Origin: Cytophagales bacterium
GTDB taxonomy: Bacteria > Bacteroidota > Bacteroidia > Cytophagales > Cyclobacteriaceae
NCBI GenBank assembly: GCA_013298505.1
Contig: JAAFHY010000035.1
Span: 1 to 32,364 of the forward strand
Reading direction: 5' to 3'
DNA: 32,364 nucleotides
Every line of letters begins with the position of its first letter. Positions within the stretch are counted from its first letter, which is position 1. The notes below the pieces were generated by a model. The model was not told where the DNA came from and did no database searches. It saw only the letters and a list, made by a program, of their open reading frames with translations. Shown in pieces: positions 23,733-32,001 of this stretch. The translations under genes were made by a program, and so were the position numbers.

Positions 23733-24455
23733 TTAAAGTGCGTTATTTAATAGTGGCAAAGCAAGTGCTTTGTGGTAATATTTTAGATCCATCGAAACAC
23801 CAAGTGCTTCGGCTTGTTGTAAGTTGTGGCAATCGCTCCCTAAAAAATTAATCCATCCTTTATCAATAAGTTGATGCGCCAATTTCTGAATTGACTTAGA
23901 ATAATATTCGCAAAGAGAAATCGAGTTCAGTTGAAATAGCACACCCCTGTTTTTTAAATCTTCGGCTTTACTCATATTCATGTAAGCATACCGCTCAGGA
24001 TGCGCCAGCACTACTTGATAACCTTGCGTGGCTGCATGAAAAATAAAGTCTTTTAGTTGGTAAGGCTCACTTAAAAAATTGGTTTCAATCAGTAAATAAT
24101 TTTTCCCAAAAGTAAGGAACGGCCCTTTAGCGATTAGTTGATCGTAGATCACTTCATCCAAGTAATATTCTGCTGCGGCTTCTATTTCAATATCAATTTT
24201 ATGTTCATCAAGAATTTTTCTTAGCTCTTGCAGCTTACTTAAAATTCCTTGCGCATCGTTGCGATACGTATCGTGCTTGATGTGTGGGGTAGTGATTATT
24301 TTTTTAAAACCCAGCTTAGTAAGCGCATGAATCAACTCAAGAGAATTTTCCCAGTTAGGAGCTCCATCGTCAATGCCTGCTAATAAGTGCGAGTGAATGT
24401 CGCAATGCAAGGGAGGTAGTTTCTCTTTTTTCGGTGACGTTAAGAATGAAAACAT
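23733..24455 (-). CDS. CpsB/YwqE-like PHP-fold tyrosine phosphatase
   Basis: Manganese-dependent protein-tyrosine phosphatase of the PHP class that removes phosphate from bacterial tyrosine kinases of capsule synthesis. The 240 residues carry the metal motifs CDIHSHLLAGIDDGAPNW (18-35; H21, H23, D29), TPHIKHDTYRN (56-66; H58), EAAAEYYLDE, VLAHPERYAYM and LGSDCHN. No signal peptide is present. It lies 9 bp after the Wzc-like kinase, its likely substrate. This type is best known from Firmicutes; many Gram-negative Wzc systems use low-molecular-weight Wzb phosphatases instead, which are not seen here. Confidence 0.93.
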   Translation of the reverse strand: MFSFLTSPKKEKLPPLHCDIHSHLLAGIDDGAPNWENSLELIHALTKLGFKKIITTPHIKHDTYRNDAQGILSKLQELRKILDEHKIDIEIEAAAEYYLDEVIYDQLIAKGPFLTFGKNYLLIETNFLSEPYQLKDFIFHAATQGYQVVLAHPERYAYMNMSKAEDLKNRGVLFQLNSISLCEYYSKSIQKLAHQLIDKGWINFLGSDCHNLQQAEALGVSMDLKYYHKALALPLLNNAL

Positions 24456-24464
24456 GGCGTGTAA

Positions 24465-26792
24465 TCAAAAATTGATTAGCCCCCTCCAACCTTTTACGCT
24501 CGTTTTATCTTCGTAGTAACCATATCCGTAAGCTTTACTGCTAGAGAGTAGCGCGTTAAGCACTACGGCAAGCCCAGAAACTTTATGTATGGTCTGGATA
24601 CGATTAATGTTATTTAAGAATTCTTGCTTCGAATAGTTAGCACGAATCACGTAAATAGATAAATCGGATTTACGCATAGCCATGATGCCGTCTGTTACTA
24701 ACCCAACGGGTGGGGTATCGATTACGATGTAGTCAAACTCAGTTTTTAAGTCGTCAAGTAGCGAGGTGAATTCTCCATTGAGTAATAATTCAGATGGGTT
24801 TGGTGGGTGTGGGCCAGATGGTAAAAAGTACAAATTTTCGAGCTCTGTTTTTTGCACGCAATCTTGCCACGTATTCCTTTTGATTAAAATCGTGCTGATT
24901 CCTTTCGAGTTATCATGGGCTACAAAGTGACTTCCATTTTTTTGTTTGCGCATATCTAAGTCTAGCAACACAACTTTTTTCTTTGACATGGATAGCACAC
25001 CGCCCAAATTAGCTGCAAGAAACGATTTGCCTTCGCCTGAGACTGTGGATGTGATAGTAATGATTTTTTTAGCTCCGCCCGAAGTAAAAAAGTCTAGGTT
25101 AGTCCTCAGCGTACGAATGGATTCGCTGACCATCGATTTAGGGTTTTCAAGCACATGAAAATCGGTAGACGAAGATCGTTTGTAGGCTGGTATTACGCCC
25201 AGTAAGGGAGCACTCGTGCCTCTTTCAATTTCTTGCGTATTAGTAATTTTATTGTTCAACAGATATAGAAATCCGATAAAGAAAAAGTTCAACACTATTC
25301 CAACCACAAAACCAATGGCTAAAATGTAAATTTTCTTAGGCGAAAGTGGAACGGATGGAATGGTGGCCGTAGAGAGAATTTTAAAATCAGGTGTATTGCC
25401 GGCCTGTGCAATTTCAAACTGCGCTTTTGATTGCATCATTAGCAAATAGAACTCTTCGTACAATTTATAGAATCGCTGATTTTTTGAAAACTGCGTATTC
25501 TTATCGGGCATGGCAATAAAATCCTTTTCAAGTTTTTGTTTTCTGCTTGCTAGTTCAACTGCATTTTTTTGCCACTCTTTTTTTAGTTCTGTCAGTTGTT
25601 GGTAAACAAGGTCTTTTACCGATTTCATTTCCTTTTCTTTCTGCCGATAGGCAAACGTATTTTCATTGTAAGCCAGGCTTAACTGATCGCTTCCTTGCCT
25701 AAGCTTATTCAGTTCTTCTAGTTTTTGGTTTAAGTACGAGGGTAAAAAGTTTCTTTGTTGAACCGAAAGAGTTGGTTTGTCCTTTACGATTTCATCAATT
25801 GTTTCATTTAGAAGCGTAATCCTTTTGGTTAGTTCGAATCGTTGCGAGTCAACACGATTGATGGCTATTATGGTATTTTTTAGATCGAGGGTAAGATCAC
25901 TGCTCTTATTTTGAAGAGTGAAGTTTTCAAAATAGTTTTCAAAATCTTGCATCCTTTTTTCAACTTGTGTCAACTCATTATTGAGCCAATTTATTTTTTG
26001 TCGGTTGGCCAAATTTTTCTGCTCGCTACTGTAAAAGATATAGAGCGAGTCGATCGTGTTTACAATATCAAATGCCTTTAACGGATTGTAATCCTGAAAA
26101 GCTACACGAATGGTGTTGGCATTAAAGCTAAGAGGGTCTACTTTAATATTTTTCGATAAGTAATCGATCAGCGAAACTTTGCTGTTGATCACAAATTCAA
26201 GATCGTTGTAGCCTGAAAGCTCAAAATAACTAGTGGCCGAGAAAACTAATTTATTGCCATGCACGCTGATTGGCACTCCGAATTTTCCAGTCATCGAGCC
26301 TTCGGCATCGCTAACTTTAATCTTAAATGATTCTTTATCAATAAAAGTAAATTGAATGGGGATATCTTGTATTTCTGAGTTTGTTAGCTCGTAAGAAACC
26401 ACAAACGGAGAGCGCTTATACATTTCGTCTTTCAATACATTACCGATGCTGTAATAGCTTACCGCTAAATCGAGCGAGTCGATTACCCGATTGAAAAACA
26501 CTTTTGATTTTATTTGTTCGATCTCGCCCGAAATGATGTTGATATTTTGATCTTCCACTAAAGTTTTGATCCCTAGCTCGGTAGCATCTCTTTTAATATC
26601 AAGCTTTAATTCAGAAGCCGACTCAAATACCTCTTTCGTCCATCGGGTAGTAAGGTAGGCAGCAATATTGCAACTGATAAAGATTAGCAGTATCCACCAT
26701 TTGGCTTTTTGAGTTACGGCAATAAGTTTATCGAAATCTAATCCTTCAAAGGGCGAGGCAGGTGGCAAAGGGGCTTTGTCTGTCGAATTCAC
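24465..26792 (-). CDS. Wzc-like exopolysaccharide tyrosine autokinase
   Basis: Inner-membrane polysaccharide co-polymerase with a cytoplasmic BY-kinase, 775 residues. Helix TM1 (31-47) is followed by a large periplasmic Wzz/GNVR part with coiled coil (about 255-425), then TM2 (about 488-511, after the Pro-rich PSVPLSPKK). The kinase has Walker A SGEGKS (585-590), Walker A' VVLLDLDMRK (607-616), Walker B YIVIDTPPVG (688-697) and a tail with tyrosines at 755, 757, 759 and 760 as likely autophosphorylation sites. It controls chain length and export together with the Wza-like lipoprotein, encoded 6 bp upstream. The CpsB-like phosphatase follows. Confidence 0.95.
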   Translation of the reverse strand: MNSTDKAPLPPASPFEGLDFDKLIAVTQKAKWWILLIFISCNIAAYLTTRWTKEVFESASELKLDIKRDATELGIKTLVEDQNINIISGEIEQIKSKVFFNRVIDSLDLAVSYYSIGNVLKDEMYKRSPFVVSYELTNSEIQDIPIQFTFIDKESFKIKVSDAEGSMTGKFGVPISVHGNKLVFSATSYFELSGYNDLEFVINSKVSLIDYLSKNIKVDPLSFNANTIRVAFQDYNPLKAFDIVNTIDSLYIFYSSEQKNLANRQKINWLNNELTQVEKRMQDFENYFENFTLQNKSSDLTLDLKNTIIAINRVDSQRFELTKRITLLNETIDEIVKDKPTLSVQQRNFLPSYLNQKLEELNKLRQGSDQLSLAYNENTFAYRQKEKEMKSVKDLVYQQLTELKKEWQKNAVELASRKQKLEKDFIAMPDKNTQFSKNQRFYKLYEEFYLLMMQSKAQFEIAQAGNTPDFKILSTATIPSVPLSPKKIYILAIGFVVGIVLNFFFIGFLYLLNNKITNTQEIERGTSAPLLGVIPAYKRSSSTDFHVLENPKSMVSESIRTLRTNLDFFTSGGAKKIITITSTVSGEGKSFLAANLGGVLSMSKKKVVLLDLDMRKQKNGSHFVAHDNSKGISTILIKRNTWQDCVQKTELENLYFLPSGPHPPNPSELLLNGEFTSLLDDLKTEFDYIVIDTPPVGLVTDGIMAMRKSDLSIYVIRANYSKQEFLNNINRIQTIHKVSGLAVVLNALLSSSKAYGYGYYEDKTSVKGWRGLINF

Positions 26793-26798
26793 TACTCT

Positions 26799-27554
26799 TT
26801 AATTTACGCTTCGGATAATGACTGCCAACGTAGCTAAACTCACAACGAGACTTATAACTGTAAAGTTATCTCGAAGTGCTTCGGTGAACGGCCTACGAAT
26901 AGGCTCTACGTAAACTACATCGCCTGGCTCTACTATCATGTTCCCATCTTTAAATCCTTTGATGGTGCTAAAATCTATTTGATAGACATGCTCGCCTCGT
27001 ATCAACTTTAGCTTGTTTGCCTTTGCTTCATTTGCTACTCCTTTAGCAAGAGCCAATACTTCTACTAACGTTACGTTTTGATTGGTGAGTGGAATTACCT
27101 GGCCACCCGGTGCACCCAGTACAATTACCCGTTTGTTTGAAAATGATAACCGCACAAAAGGTTCTTTAAAGTATTTCGCATATTCTTTTTGTGCAATCTC
27201 TTCTGCTTGGTGGATGCTCAACCCCTTCACCTGAAGTTCGCCAATCATTGGCAACTTGACAATCCCATTCGATTCGACCAAGTAGTTGAACACTGTTGGA
27301 GTGACTTCACTTTGATTGGGTTGATTGGTTAGCTCTGGATTGGGATCTATAATCCGCTCTCCTTTATTCGAAAAAACATCTAGTTGAAGTAAATCGTTGG
27401 CTTGTATTTGATAGTTTTTGTCGGCCGATTGGGCTTCTTTTTTAAACACTTCAGTTCGTCCTTCATCGGTTTCTTTAAACATGATATTCTGTTTATAGGA
27501 AGCGCACGATAGAAGGGCGGTTGCACCATAAACTAACAGAAAAATTTTCCGCAC
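26799..27554 (-). CDS. Wza-like polysaccharide export lipoprotein
   Basis: Outer-membrane export channel component, 251 residues. A lipoprotein signal ends in the lipobox ALLSC with C17. The Poly_export domain (NYQIQANDLLQLDVFSNKG, then GIVKLPMIGELQVKGLSIHQAEEIAQKEY) covers about 47-150 and is followed by an SLBB-like domain (VIPLTNQNVTLVEVLALAKGV, then GDVVYVEPIRRP). A C-terminal hydrophobic segment (about 230-247, FTVISLVVSLATLAVIIRS) is typical of Bacteroidota members. It is shorter than E. coli Wza, which has an additional SLBB domain. The gene precedes the Wzc-like kinase by 6 bp. Confidence 0.93.
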   Translation of the reverse strand: MRKIFLLVYGATALLSCASYKQNIMFKETDEGRTEVFKKEAQSADKNYQIQANDLLQLDVFSNKGERIIDPNPELTNQPNQSEVTPTVFNYLVESNGIVKLPMIGELQVKGLSIHQAEEIAQKEYAKYFKEPFVRLSFSNKRVIVLGAPGGQVIPLTNQNVTLVEVLALAKGVANEAKANKLKLIRGEHVYQIDFSTIKGFKDGNMIVEPGDVVYVEPIRRPFTEALRDNFTVISLVVSLATLAVIIRSVN

Positions 27555-27627
27555 GGTAGAAAAGGGTTATTCCTTGCTCAAATTAAAGACTTTCTTTCGA
27601 TAGAAACTAAGGAGCGTGTTGATATTG

Positions 27628-28731
27628 TCACTTTAAAGATTCTAGTGCCAACAAGTATTTCGAGATGACAATTTTTTCATCGAATTGAGTCTCCATTTTT
27701 TTTCGTCCGTTTTGCCCCAATCGTTGTAAGGTGTCGTTTTCATAGTTGGCCATTTCGTGCATTTTAGAGGCCAAGTCATCGGCATCTTTTAGCTTGCAAA
27801 GCAGCCCATTGTGATTGTGATCTACCACGTGGTGGCAACCGGGCACATCGGTAGTGATAATTGGTTTGGCAGAGCTAGCAGCCTCTAACAACGTGCGAGG
27901 CGTTCCTTCTCGGTACGAGGGCAGCACCACGCAGTCGGCCTTGGCAATAAACTCTCTTACATCTTTTGCCGTGCCTAAGTATTCGATGGTGTTGGTTTTT
28001 ATCCAATCGTTGATTACAGAAATGGCAATGCCGCGCTGATGAGCAGGGTCTTTAGCGCCTAGAATTTGAAAGTTAGCTTGGAGGCCATTCAACCGAAGTT
28101 TTTTTACCGCCTCTACAAACTCAAGAATTCCTTTATCGGTTATCAACCGCGAGATTAGTAAAAACGTGAACGGCCTGTTTCTTTTAAAATCCATGGCCGC
28201 AAAATGGTTCAGATCAATTCCCGAGCCTGGCACTAAATCGCTGATCTCTTTTCTGATCAATTTACGGTCTATAAAAAGCGCCCTATCATCTGGGTTTTGA
28301 AAGAATACTTTTTTCGGAAACCGAAAAGCCAGTTTGTATAAATTGATAGCAACGCTAGAAATGAAATTGTCTTTTAAAAAAATGGTGCCTAAGCCACATA
28401 CATTATTAATGGAAGGTATTCGTAGCACGGCCGCAGCAAAGGTTCCATAAATGTTGGGCTTGATGGTATAGTGCAAAACCACATCGGGTTTTAGCTTTTT
28501 ATAAATAAAAAAAAGCTCGAAGAATAGCGCGAAATCTTTTAGTGGATTTGCCCCCCTGCTATCCATTTTAACATCGTGATTGATGCAACCTGCTTTTTCT
28601 AAAAGAGGTGAAAACCGATCGAACGGGGCAACGGTATGTACCTCATGCCCAGCTTCCAGAAGAGCCTTTACCAAGCTCAAACGGAAATTATAAATATTCC
28701 AAGCAGAGTTTAATACAATTGCTACTCTCAT
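27628..28731 (-). CDS. Glycosyltransferase family 4 protein
   Basis: GT-B retaining glycosyltransferase of 367 residues, probably adding a sugar to a lipid-linked intermediate on the cytoplasmic side. The N-terminal domain begins RVAIVLNSAWNIYNFRLSL, and the C-terminal donor domain has FLLISRLITDKGILEFVEA and the EX7E motif (E275 and E283, in REGTPRTLLEA) followed by TDVPGC. The ATG at 28731 is preferred over the TTG nine bases upstream, because it starts the first beta strand directly. It is first in the polysaccharide cluster, 73 bp before the Wza-like gene. The 274 bp upstream, towards hflX, hold no gene. Confidence 0.92.
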   Translation of the reverse strand: MRVAIVLNSAWNIYNFRLSLVKALLEAGHEVHTVAPFDRFSPLLEKAGCINHDVKMDSRGANPLKDFALFFELFFIYKKLKPDVVLHYTIKPNIYGTFAAAVLRIPSINNVCGLGTIFLKDNFISSVAINLYKLAFRFPKKVFFQNPDDRALFIDRKLIRKEISDLVPGSGIDLNHFAAMDFKRNRPFTFLLISRLITDKGILEFVEAVKKLRLNGLQANFQILGAKDPAHQRGIAISVINDWIKTNTIEYLGTAKDVREFIAKADCVVLPSYREGTPRTLLEAASSAKPIITTDVPGCHHVVDHNHNGLLCKLKDADDLASKMHEMANYENDTLQRLGQNGRKKMETQFDEKIVISKYLLALESLK

Positions 28732-28993
28732 AAGTGCCAACTAACCGCTCTTTTTTGAAGGAGGGGGGTTTAGGTAAATCAATACCAAAATCTGAGAAAT
28801 AGACAGAATTTGGACTGGTAAATCTTACAAAAGTATAAAAAAGTAACCCTCCCTAGAAATGGATTTGAATAATTGACGCCCACAGAAAGTAAATTGCCTT
28901 TGCCAACGATTGTAATGCCTTGCCCGCTATGAAATAGGATGCAGCTTGAAATCACAATTGCCTCGATAGTTAGTTTTTAGGGAAGCAGTAAAC

Positions 28994-29001
28994 TAATTTT
29001 G
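28994..29001 (+). promoter_or_regulatory. -7 box immediately before hflX
   Basis: TAATTTTG fits TAnnTTTG exactly but ends only 4 bp before the hflX ATG, so transcription would begin within or at the start codon. No good -33 element is seen. It may reflect leaderless expression or be chance. Confidence 0.25.
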
Positions 29002-29005
29002 CCAG

Positions 29006-30178
29006 ATGAAGAAAGCAGTTTTAGTGGCATTGGCCGATTCAAAAAGCGAACAAGAGGAAATAACAGAGCATTTAGATGAATTGGCGTTTTTGGCCGAAAC
29101 AGCTGGGATTTCAACCTTAAATAGATACACTCAGCGATTACCCCATCCCGATGTGCGCACTTTTGTGGGCAAGGGAAAACTTGAAGAGATTAAACAGTTC
29201 GTTTTTGCCAAGGGTGTGCAAAATGTACTCTTTGATGATGACCTGAGCCCTTCGCAACTCAGGAACTTGGAGCGCGAGCTTAATCCAGAGAGCAGAGAAG
29301 AAAAAATTAGGGTATACGACCGCAGTTTATTGATCCTCGATATCTTTTTGATGCGCGCCCAAACCGCTCAGGCACGCACGCAAGTAGAACTGGCTATGAA
29401 CCAATACCTTTTACCCCGGCTTACGCGTATGTGGACGCACTTAGAGCGCCAACGGGGCGGAACCGGTGCAAGGGGTGGTGCAGGTGAAAAAGAGATAGAA
29501 ACAGATAGGCGGATTATCAAAAATCAGATTTCTGCTTTGAAGGAAGACTTAAAGAAGATTGACAAGCAACGGATCACCCAGCGAAAATCGCGAAGCAATA
29601 TTGTGCGGGTTTCGTTGGTGGGTTATACCAATGTGGGCAAATCGACTATTATGAACTTGCTTTCCAAAGCCGATGTAAAAGCAGAGAACAAATTGTTTGC
29701 TACTGTAGATGCTACCGTGCGCAAAATGGTGATTGCCGATATTCCTTTTCTGCTTTCCGATACAGTTGGGTTTATCCGGAAGCTACCTCATCATTTGATT
29801 GAATCTTTTAAATCTACTTTAGACGAGGTGCGCGAAGCTGACTTGTTGCTTCATATTGCAGACATGGCGCATCCGTTTCACGCCAACCACATTCAGGTAG
29901 TAAAGCAAACCTTGGCGGAAATTGGGGCGGGTAACATCACCACGATTTTGGTATTGAACAAAATAGATTTGGTGAATAAAGAGGGGCTAGATTTGGAAAG
30001 TGTGAGAGGATACTATACAGAAATGGGGTTTGACGAAGTGGTGTTTATATCTGCCCTTTCAAAAGAAAACCTGCAAACTTTTAAAATGACAATTTTTGAA
30101 GCGGTGAAAAAGAAACACCTTCACATCTATCCAAACTACATTCAGTCAGAGAATGCGGTTCATTTTAATTTGGGTTGA
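29006..30178 (+). CDS. hflX: GTPase HflX
   Basis: Ribosome-splitting GTPase induced by stress, 390 residues. The N-terminal HflX domain (about 1-190) includes VRTFVGKGKLEEI (50-62), FDDDLSPSQLRNLE (76-89), RTQVELAMNQYLLPRL (124-139) and the glycine-rich RGGTGARGGAGEKEIE (150-165). A coiled linker leads to the GTPase domain: G1 GYTNVGKST (206-214), G2 FATVDATVR (231-239), G3 DTVG (252-255) and G4 NKID (318-321). All GTP-binding motifs are intact. It is divergent from the polysaccharide cluster. The next gene on the same strand starts 170 bp later and is unrelated. Confidence 0.97.
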   Translation: MKKAVLVALADSKSEQEEITEHLDELAFLAETAGISTLNRYTQRLPHPDVRTFVGKGKLEEIKQFVFAKGVQNVLFDDDLSPSQLRNLERELNPESREEKIRVYDRSLLILDIFLMRAQTAQARTQVELAMNQYLLPRLTRMWTHLERQRGGTGARGGAGEKEIETDRRIIKNQISALKEDLKKIDKQRITQRKSRSNIVRVSLVGYTNVGKSTIMNLLSKADVKAENKLFATVDATVRKMVIADIPFLLSDTVGFIRKLPHHLIESFKSTLDEVREADLLLHIADMAHPFHANHIQVVKQTLAEIGAGNITTILVLNKIDLVNKEGLDLESVRGYYTEMGFDEVVFISALSKENLQTFKMTIFEAVKKKHLHIYPNYIQSENAVHFNLG

Positions 30179-30348
30179 GTAAATCTTAGAAGTTAATTAG
30201 GGCAACTAGTCGAAGATCGCTCTTTTTGCAGATCATTTGCCTTTTTCAGATCACCTGTACATTAACCGAAAAAGAATTTTTAGGCTTATTTAAACTTTTG
30301 GCTTACGAATTGCATCCAATGAGCATTAAAATACGTAAGAAGATTAAC

Positions 30349-30702
30349 ATGAACGTTTTGAAACCCATCCTTATTGTTGCTGGCTTGTTTTTTAGCCAAT
30401 TCGCGTTGGCTCAAGCCAAGGATGAGTCTTTTTCATCTGGCACCGATCCTGTTAAGTTAGTTCAGGTTTACCCCAATCCAGCTGTAGAGTTTTTGACTAT
30501 CACCTTTGAATCGCCCATTGCCCGAAAATCAAAGTTTACTATTCACAACATCATAGGCAACGAGGTAGAAATTGAGCCTGAAATGATCGATGAATTTGAG
30601 GTAAAAATAAGGGTTAAAGATTTCCACGAAGGATATTATTTCCTTTCCATTCAAAATGGCCAAACAGCATTTAAGAGTACGGTCAAGTTTTTAAAGCGAT
30701 AA
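30349..30702 (+). CDS. Mini-protein: signal peptide plus type IX secretion sorting domain
   Basis: Product of 117 residues from the ATG at 30349, chosen because it opens a clean signal peptide (MNVLKPILIVAGLFFSQFAL, cleavage after AQA or before Q22). After about 17 linker residues comes what looks like a complete type IX (Por) secretion C-terminal sorting domain. It has YPNPAVEFLTITFES (41-55), FTIHNIIGNEVE (63-74), FHEGYYFLSIQNG (92-104) and the terminal K-rich strand STVKFLKR. Normally this domain ends a much larger secreted protein. Here there is no cargo. It may be a relic, a small surface protein, or a competitor for the sorting machinery. An earlier in-frame TTG start (30226) lacks any sense as a signal sequence. 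Confidence 0.8.
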   Translation: MNVLKPILIVAGLFFSQFALAQAKDESFSSGTDPVKLVQVYPNPAVEFLTITFESPIARKSKFTIHNIIGNEVEIEPEMIDEFEVKIRVKDFHEGYYFLSIQNGQTAFKSTVKFLKR

Positions 30703-30757
30703 ATTCTCTGTTTGATTTATCGGCTCATGCAATTCCAAATCTAAAATCAATAAAAAA

Positions 30758-30793
30758 AAGAGAGTAGTAAGTTTTTAAAATTACTACTCTCTT
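30758..30793 (-). terminator. Bidirectional intrinsic terminator
   Basis: A perfect 13-bp stem (30758-30770 with 30781-30793, core GAGAGTAGTAA/TTACTACTCTC) and a 10-nt loop lie between convergent genes. On the minus strand the stem runs into a T tract (complement of the A run at 30752-30759), a standard terminator for the DUF2911 gene. On the plus strand it is followed by a weaker CAATTTT. Confidence 0.85.
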
Positions 30794-30809
30794 CAATTTT
30801 GAGTGTAAA

Positions 30810-31940
30810 TTACTTTCCTTCTTTTAGTTTTTTCAATTCACCTTCATAAAAAGCCATATTCTGTTTTTGGTTGTCAGGTATATTTTTTATGGCCAACTCC
30901 CAATATTTTATGGCGTTCTTCTTATCGCCCATGGCTGTATAGCCTCTAGCCAAGCCAATGTTGGGTGTAAACTTTTCTTCAGGGTGCTTCTGTGCATTGT
31001 ATTTGAAAATCTCTAGTGCCTTTTCCTTTTTTCCAGCTTGAAGCAAGCTTCTACCGTATTGGTGAATGGCCGCTACACTGGCATCCGTGCGTTTTACCGC
31101 TTTTTCCATTACCACATCTGCATCATCGTTTTTATCCATCGCTCTTAACACGGTTGCCTTGGTTTGTAGCGTAAAAAATTCTTCTTGGCCTCCGCTATTG
31201 GGATTCATCGCTTCATTTGCCCACGCCAACCCTTCCTCGAGATTGATTTTGTGTTGTGCGCAGAATAACGCTGCGGTAGCATAGTTTCGGTAATCAAAAC
31301 CTATCCACGAGCGAAGTTCATCGCGCATCTTGGCAACGTATAGCTCATTCACATTTGGAACTTCTATTTTAAAAGCGATCTTTTTGTTCTCCCATTGCAA
31401 GAAGGCAATGGTTCTATCTTTTTGCCTGTCGTCAAATCCGTAAGTCAAAAACTCGGTGTACGTTCCTTCTGTTGGCGTTACATCTACACGTAAAGCATCT
31501 TCTTTTTTATTGTAGTAGTAACTTCCCCAACTTGATGTATTGGTCGAAAAAATCCATGTCCAAGGGCCTTCTTTAGCGGTTGCTAGAAACAATCCGTACG
31601 ATCCGGCTTTCAATTCTTTGCCCTCGATCTTTACATCATGGCTAAGAGTGATTATTGTGTTTTCATTTGACCCTGCTCTCCAAGGTGCTTCTTTGGCGGG
31701 ACCAAAACCCTGATCGATGTATCCGTAGTGCACGAGCTCTCCCCAAATGTGCCCTTTGCGATCATCGCCATTGGGTGCGTGTACATCGGGGCTATTGTAG
31801 GTAATGGTTACTTCAACAGGCCCAATGTATTGAGTTACTTTCGACTTTTGATTATCGCCATTTGGTGGCTGACTAATGGACTGCGCCATTCCGGCCATAG
31901 CAATAAATGAAATCAGTAAGACTGTAAATAGTTTTTTCAT
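30810..31940 (-). CDS. Secreted DUF2911 / TPR protein
   Basis: Exported protein of 376 residues. The signal peptide (MKKLFTVLLISFIAMAGMAQ) is followed by a DUF2911 domain (about 30-195) with YNSPDVHAPNGDDRKGHIWG, PWRAGSNENT (86-95), KAGSYGLFLA (111-120) and WTWIFSTNTSSWGSYYYN (127-144). The C-terminal half (about 220-370) holds TPR-like helices with an even spacing (ALEIFKYNAQKHPEE, AIKYWELAIKNIPDN). DUF2911 is common in Bacteroidota and has no known activity; the family is thought to be periplasmic. It is transcribed alone after the lipid-kinase gene (61 bp) and ends at a strong terminator. Confidence 0.88.
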   Translation of the reverse strand: MKKLFTVLLISFIAMAGMAQSISQPPNGDNQKSKVTQYIGPVEVTITYNSPDVHAPNGDDRKGHIWGELVHYGYIDQGFGPAKEAPWRAGSNENTIITLSHDVKIEGKELKAGSYGLFLATAKEGPWTWIFSTNTSSWGSYYYNKKEDALRVDVTPTEGTYTEFLTYGFDDRQKDRTIAFLQWENKKIAFKIEVPNVNELYVAKMRDELRSWIGFDYRNYATAALFCAQHKINLEEGLAWANEAMNPNSGGQEEFFTLQTKATVLRAMDKNDDADVVMEKAVKRTDASVAAIHQYGRSLLQAGKKEKALEIFKYNAQKHPEEKFTPNIGLARGYTAMGDKKNAIKYWELAIKNIPDNQKQNMAFYEGELKKLKEGK

Positions 31941-32001
31941 TTGCTTTTAGTTTAAAGGTGAATTGGACGTTTAACGGAGGAGCGACTATTTATAGCTATA
32001 C

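Noticed and set aside
28732-28740. TTG start for the glycosyltransferase
   Set aside because: The ATG three codons later begins the first beta strand directly and is the better start.
30226-30348. N-terminal extension of the type IX mini-protein from a TTG
   Set aside because: The extension has no signal-peptide character and would bury the clear one that begins at 30349.
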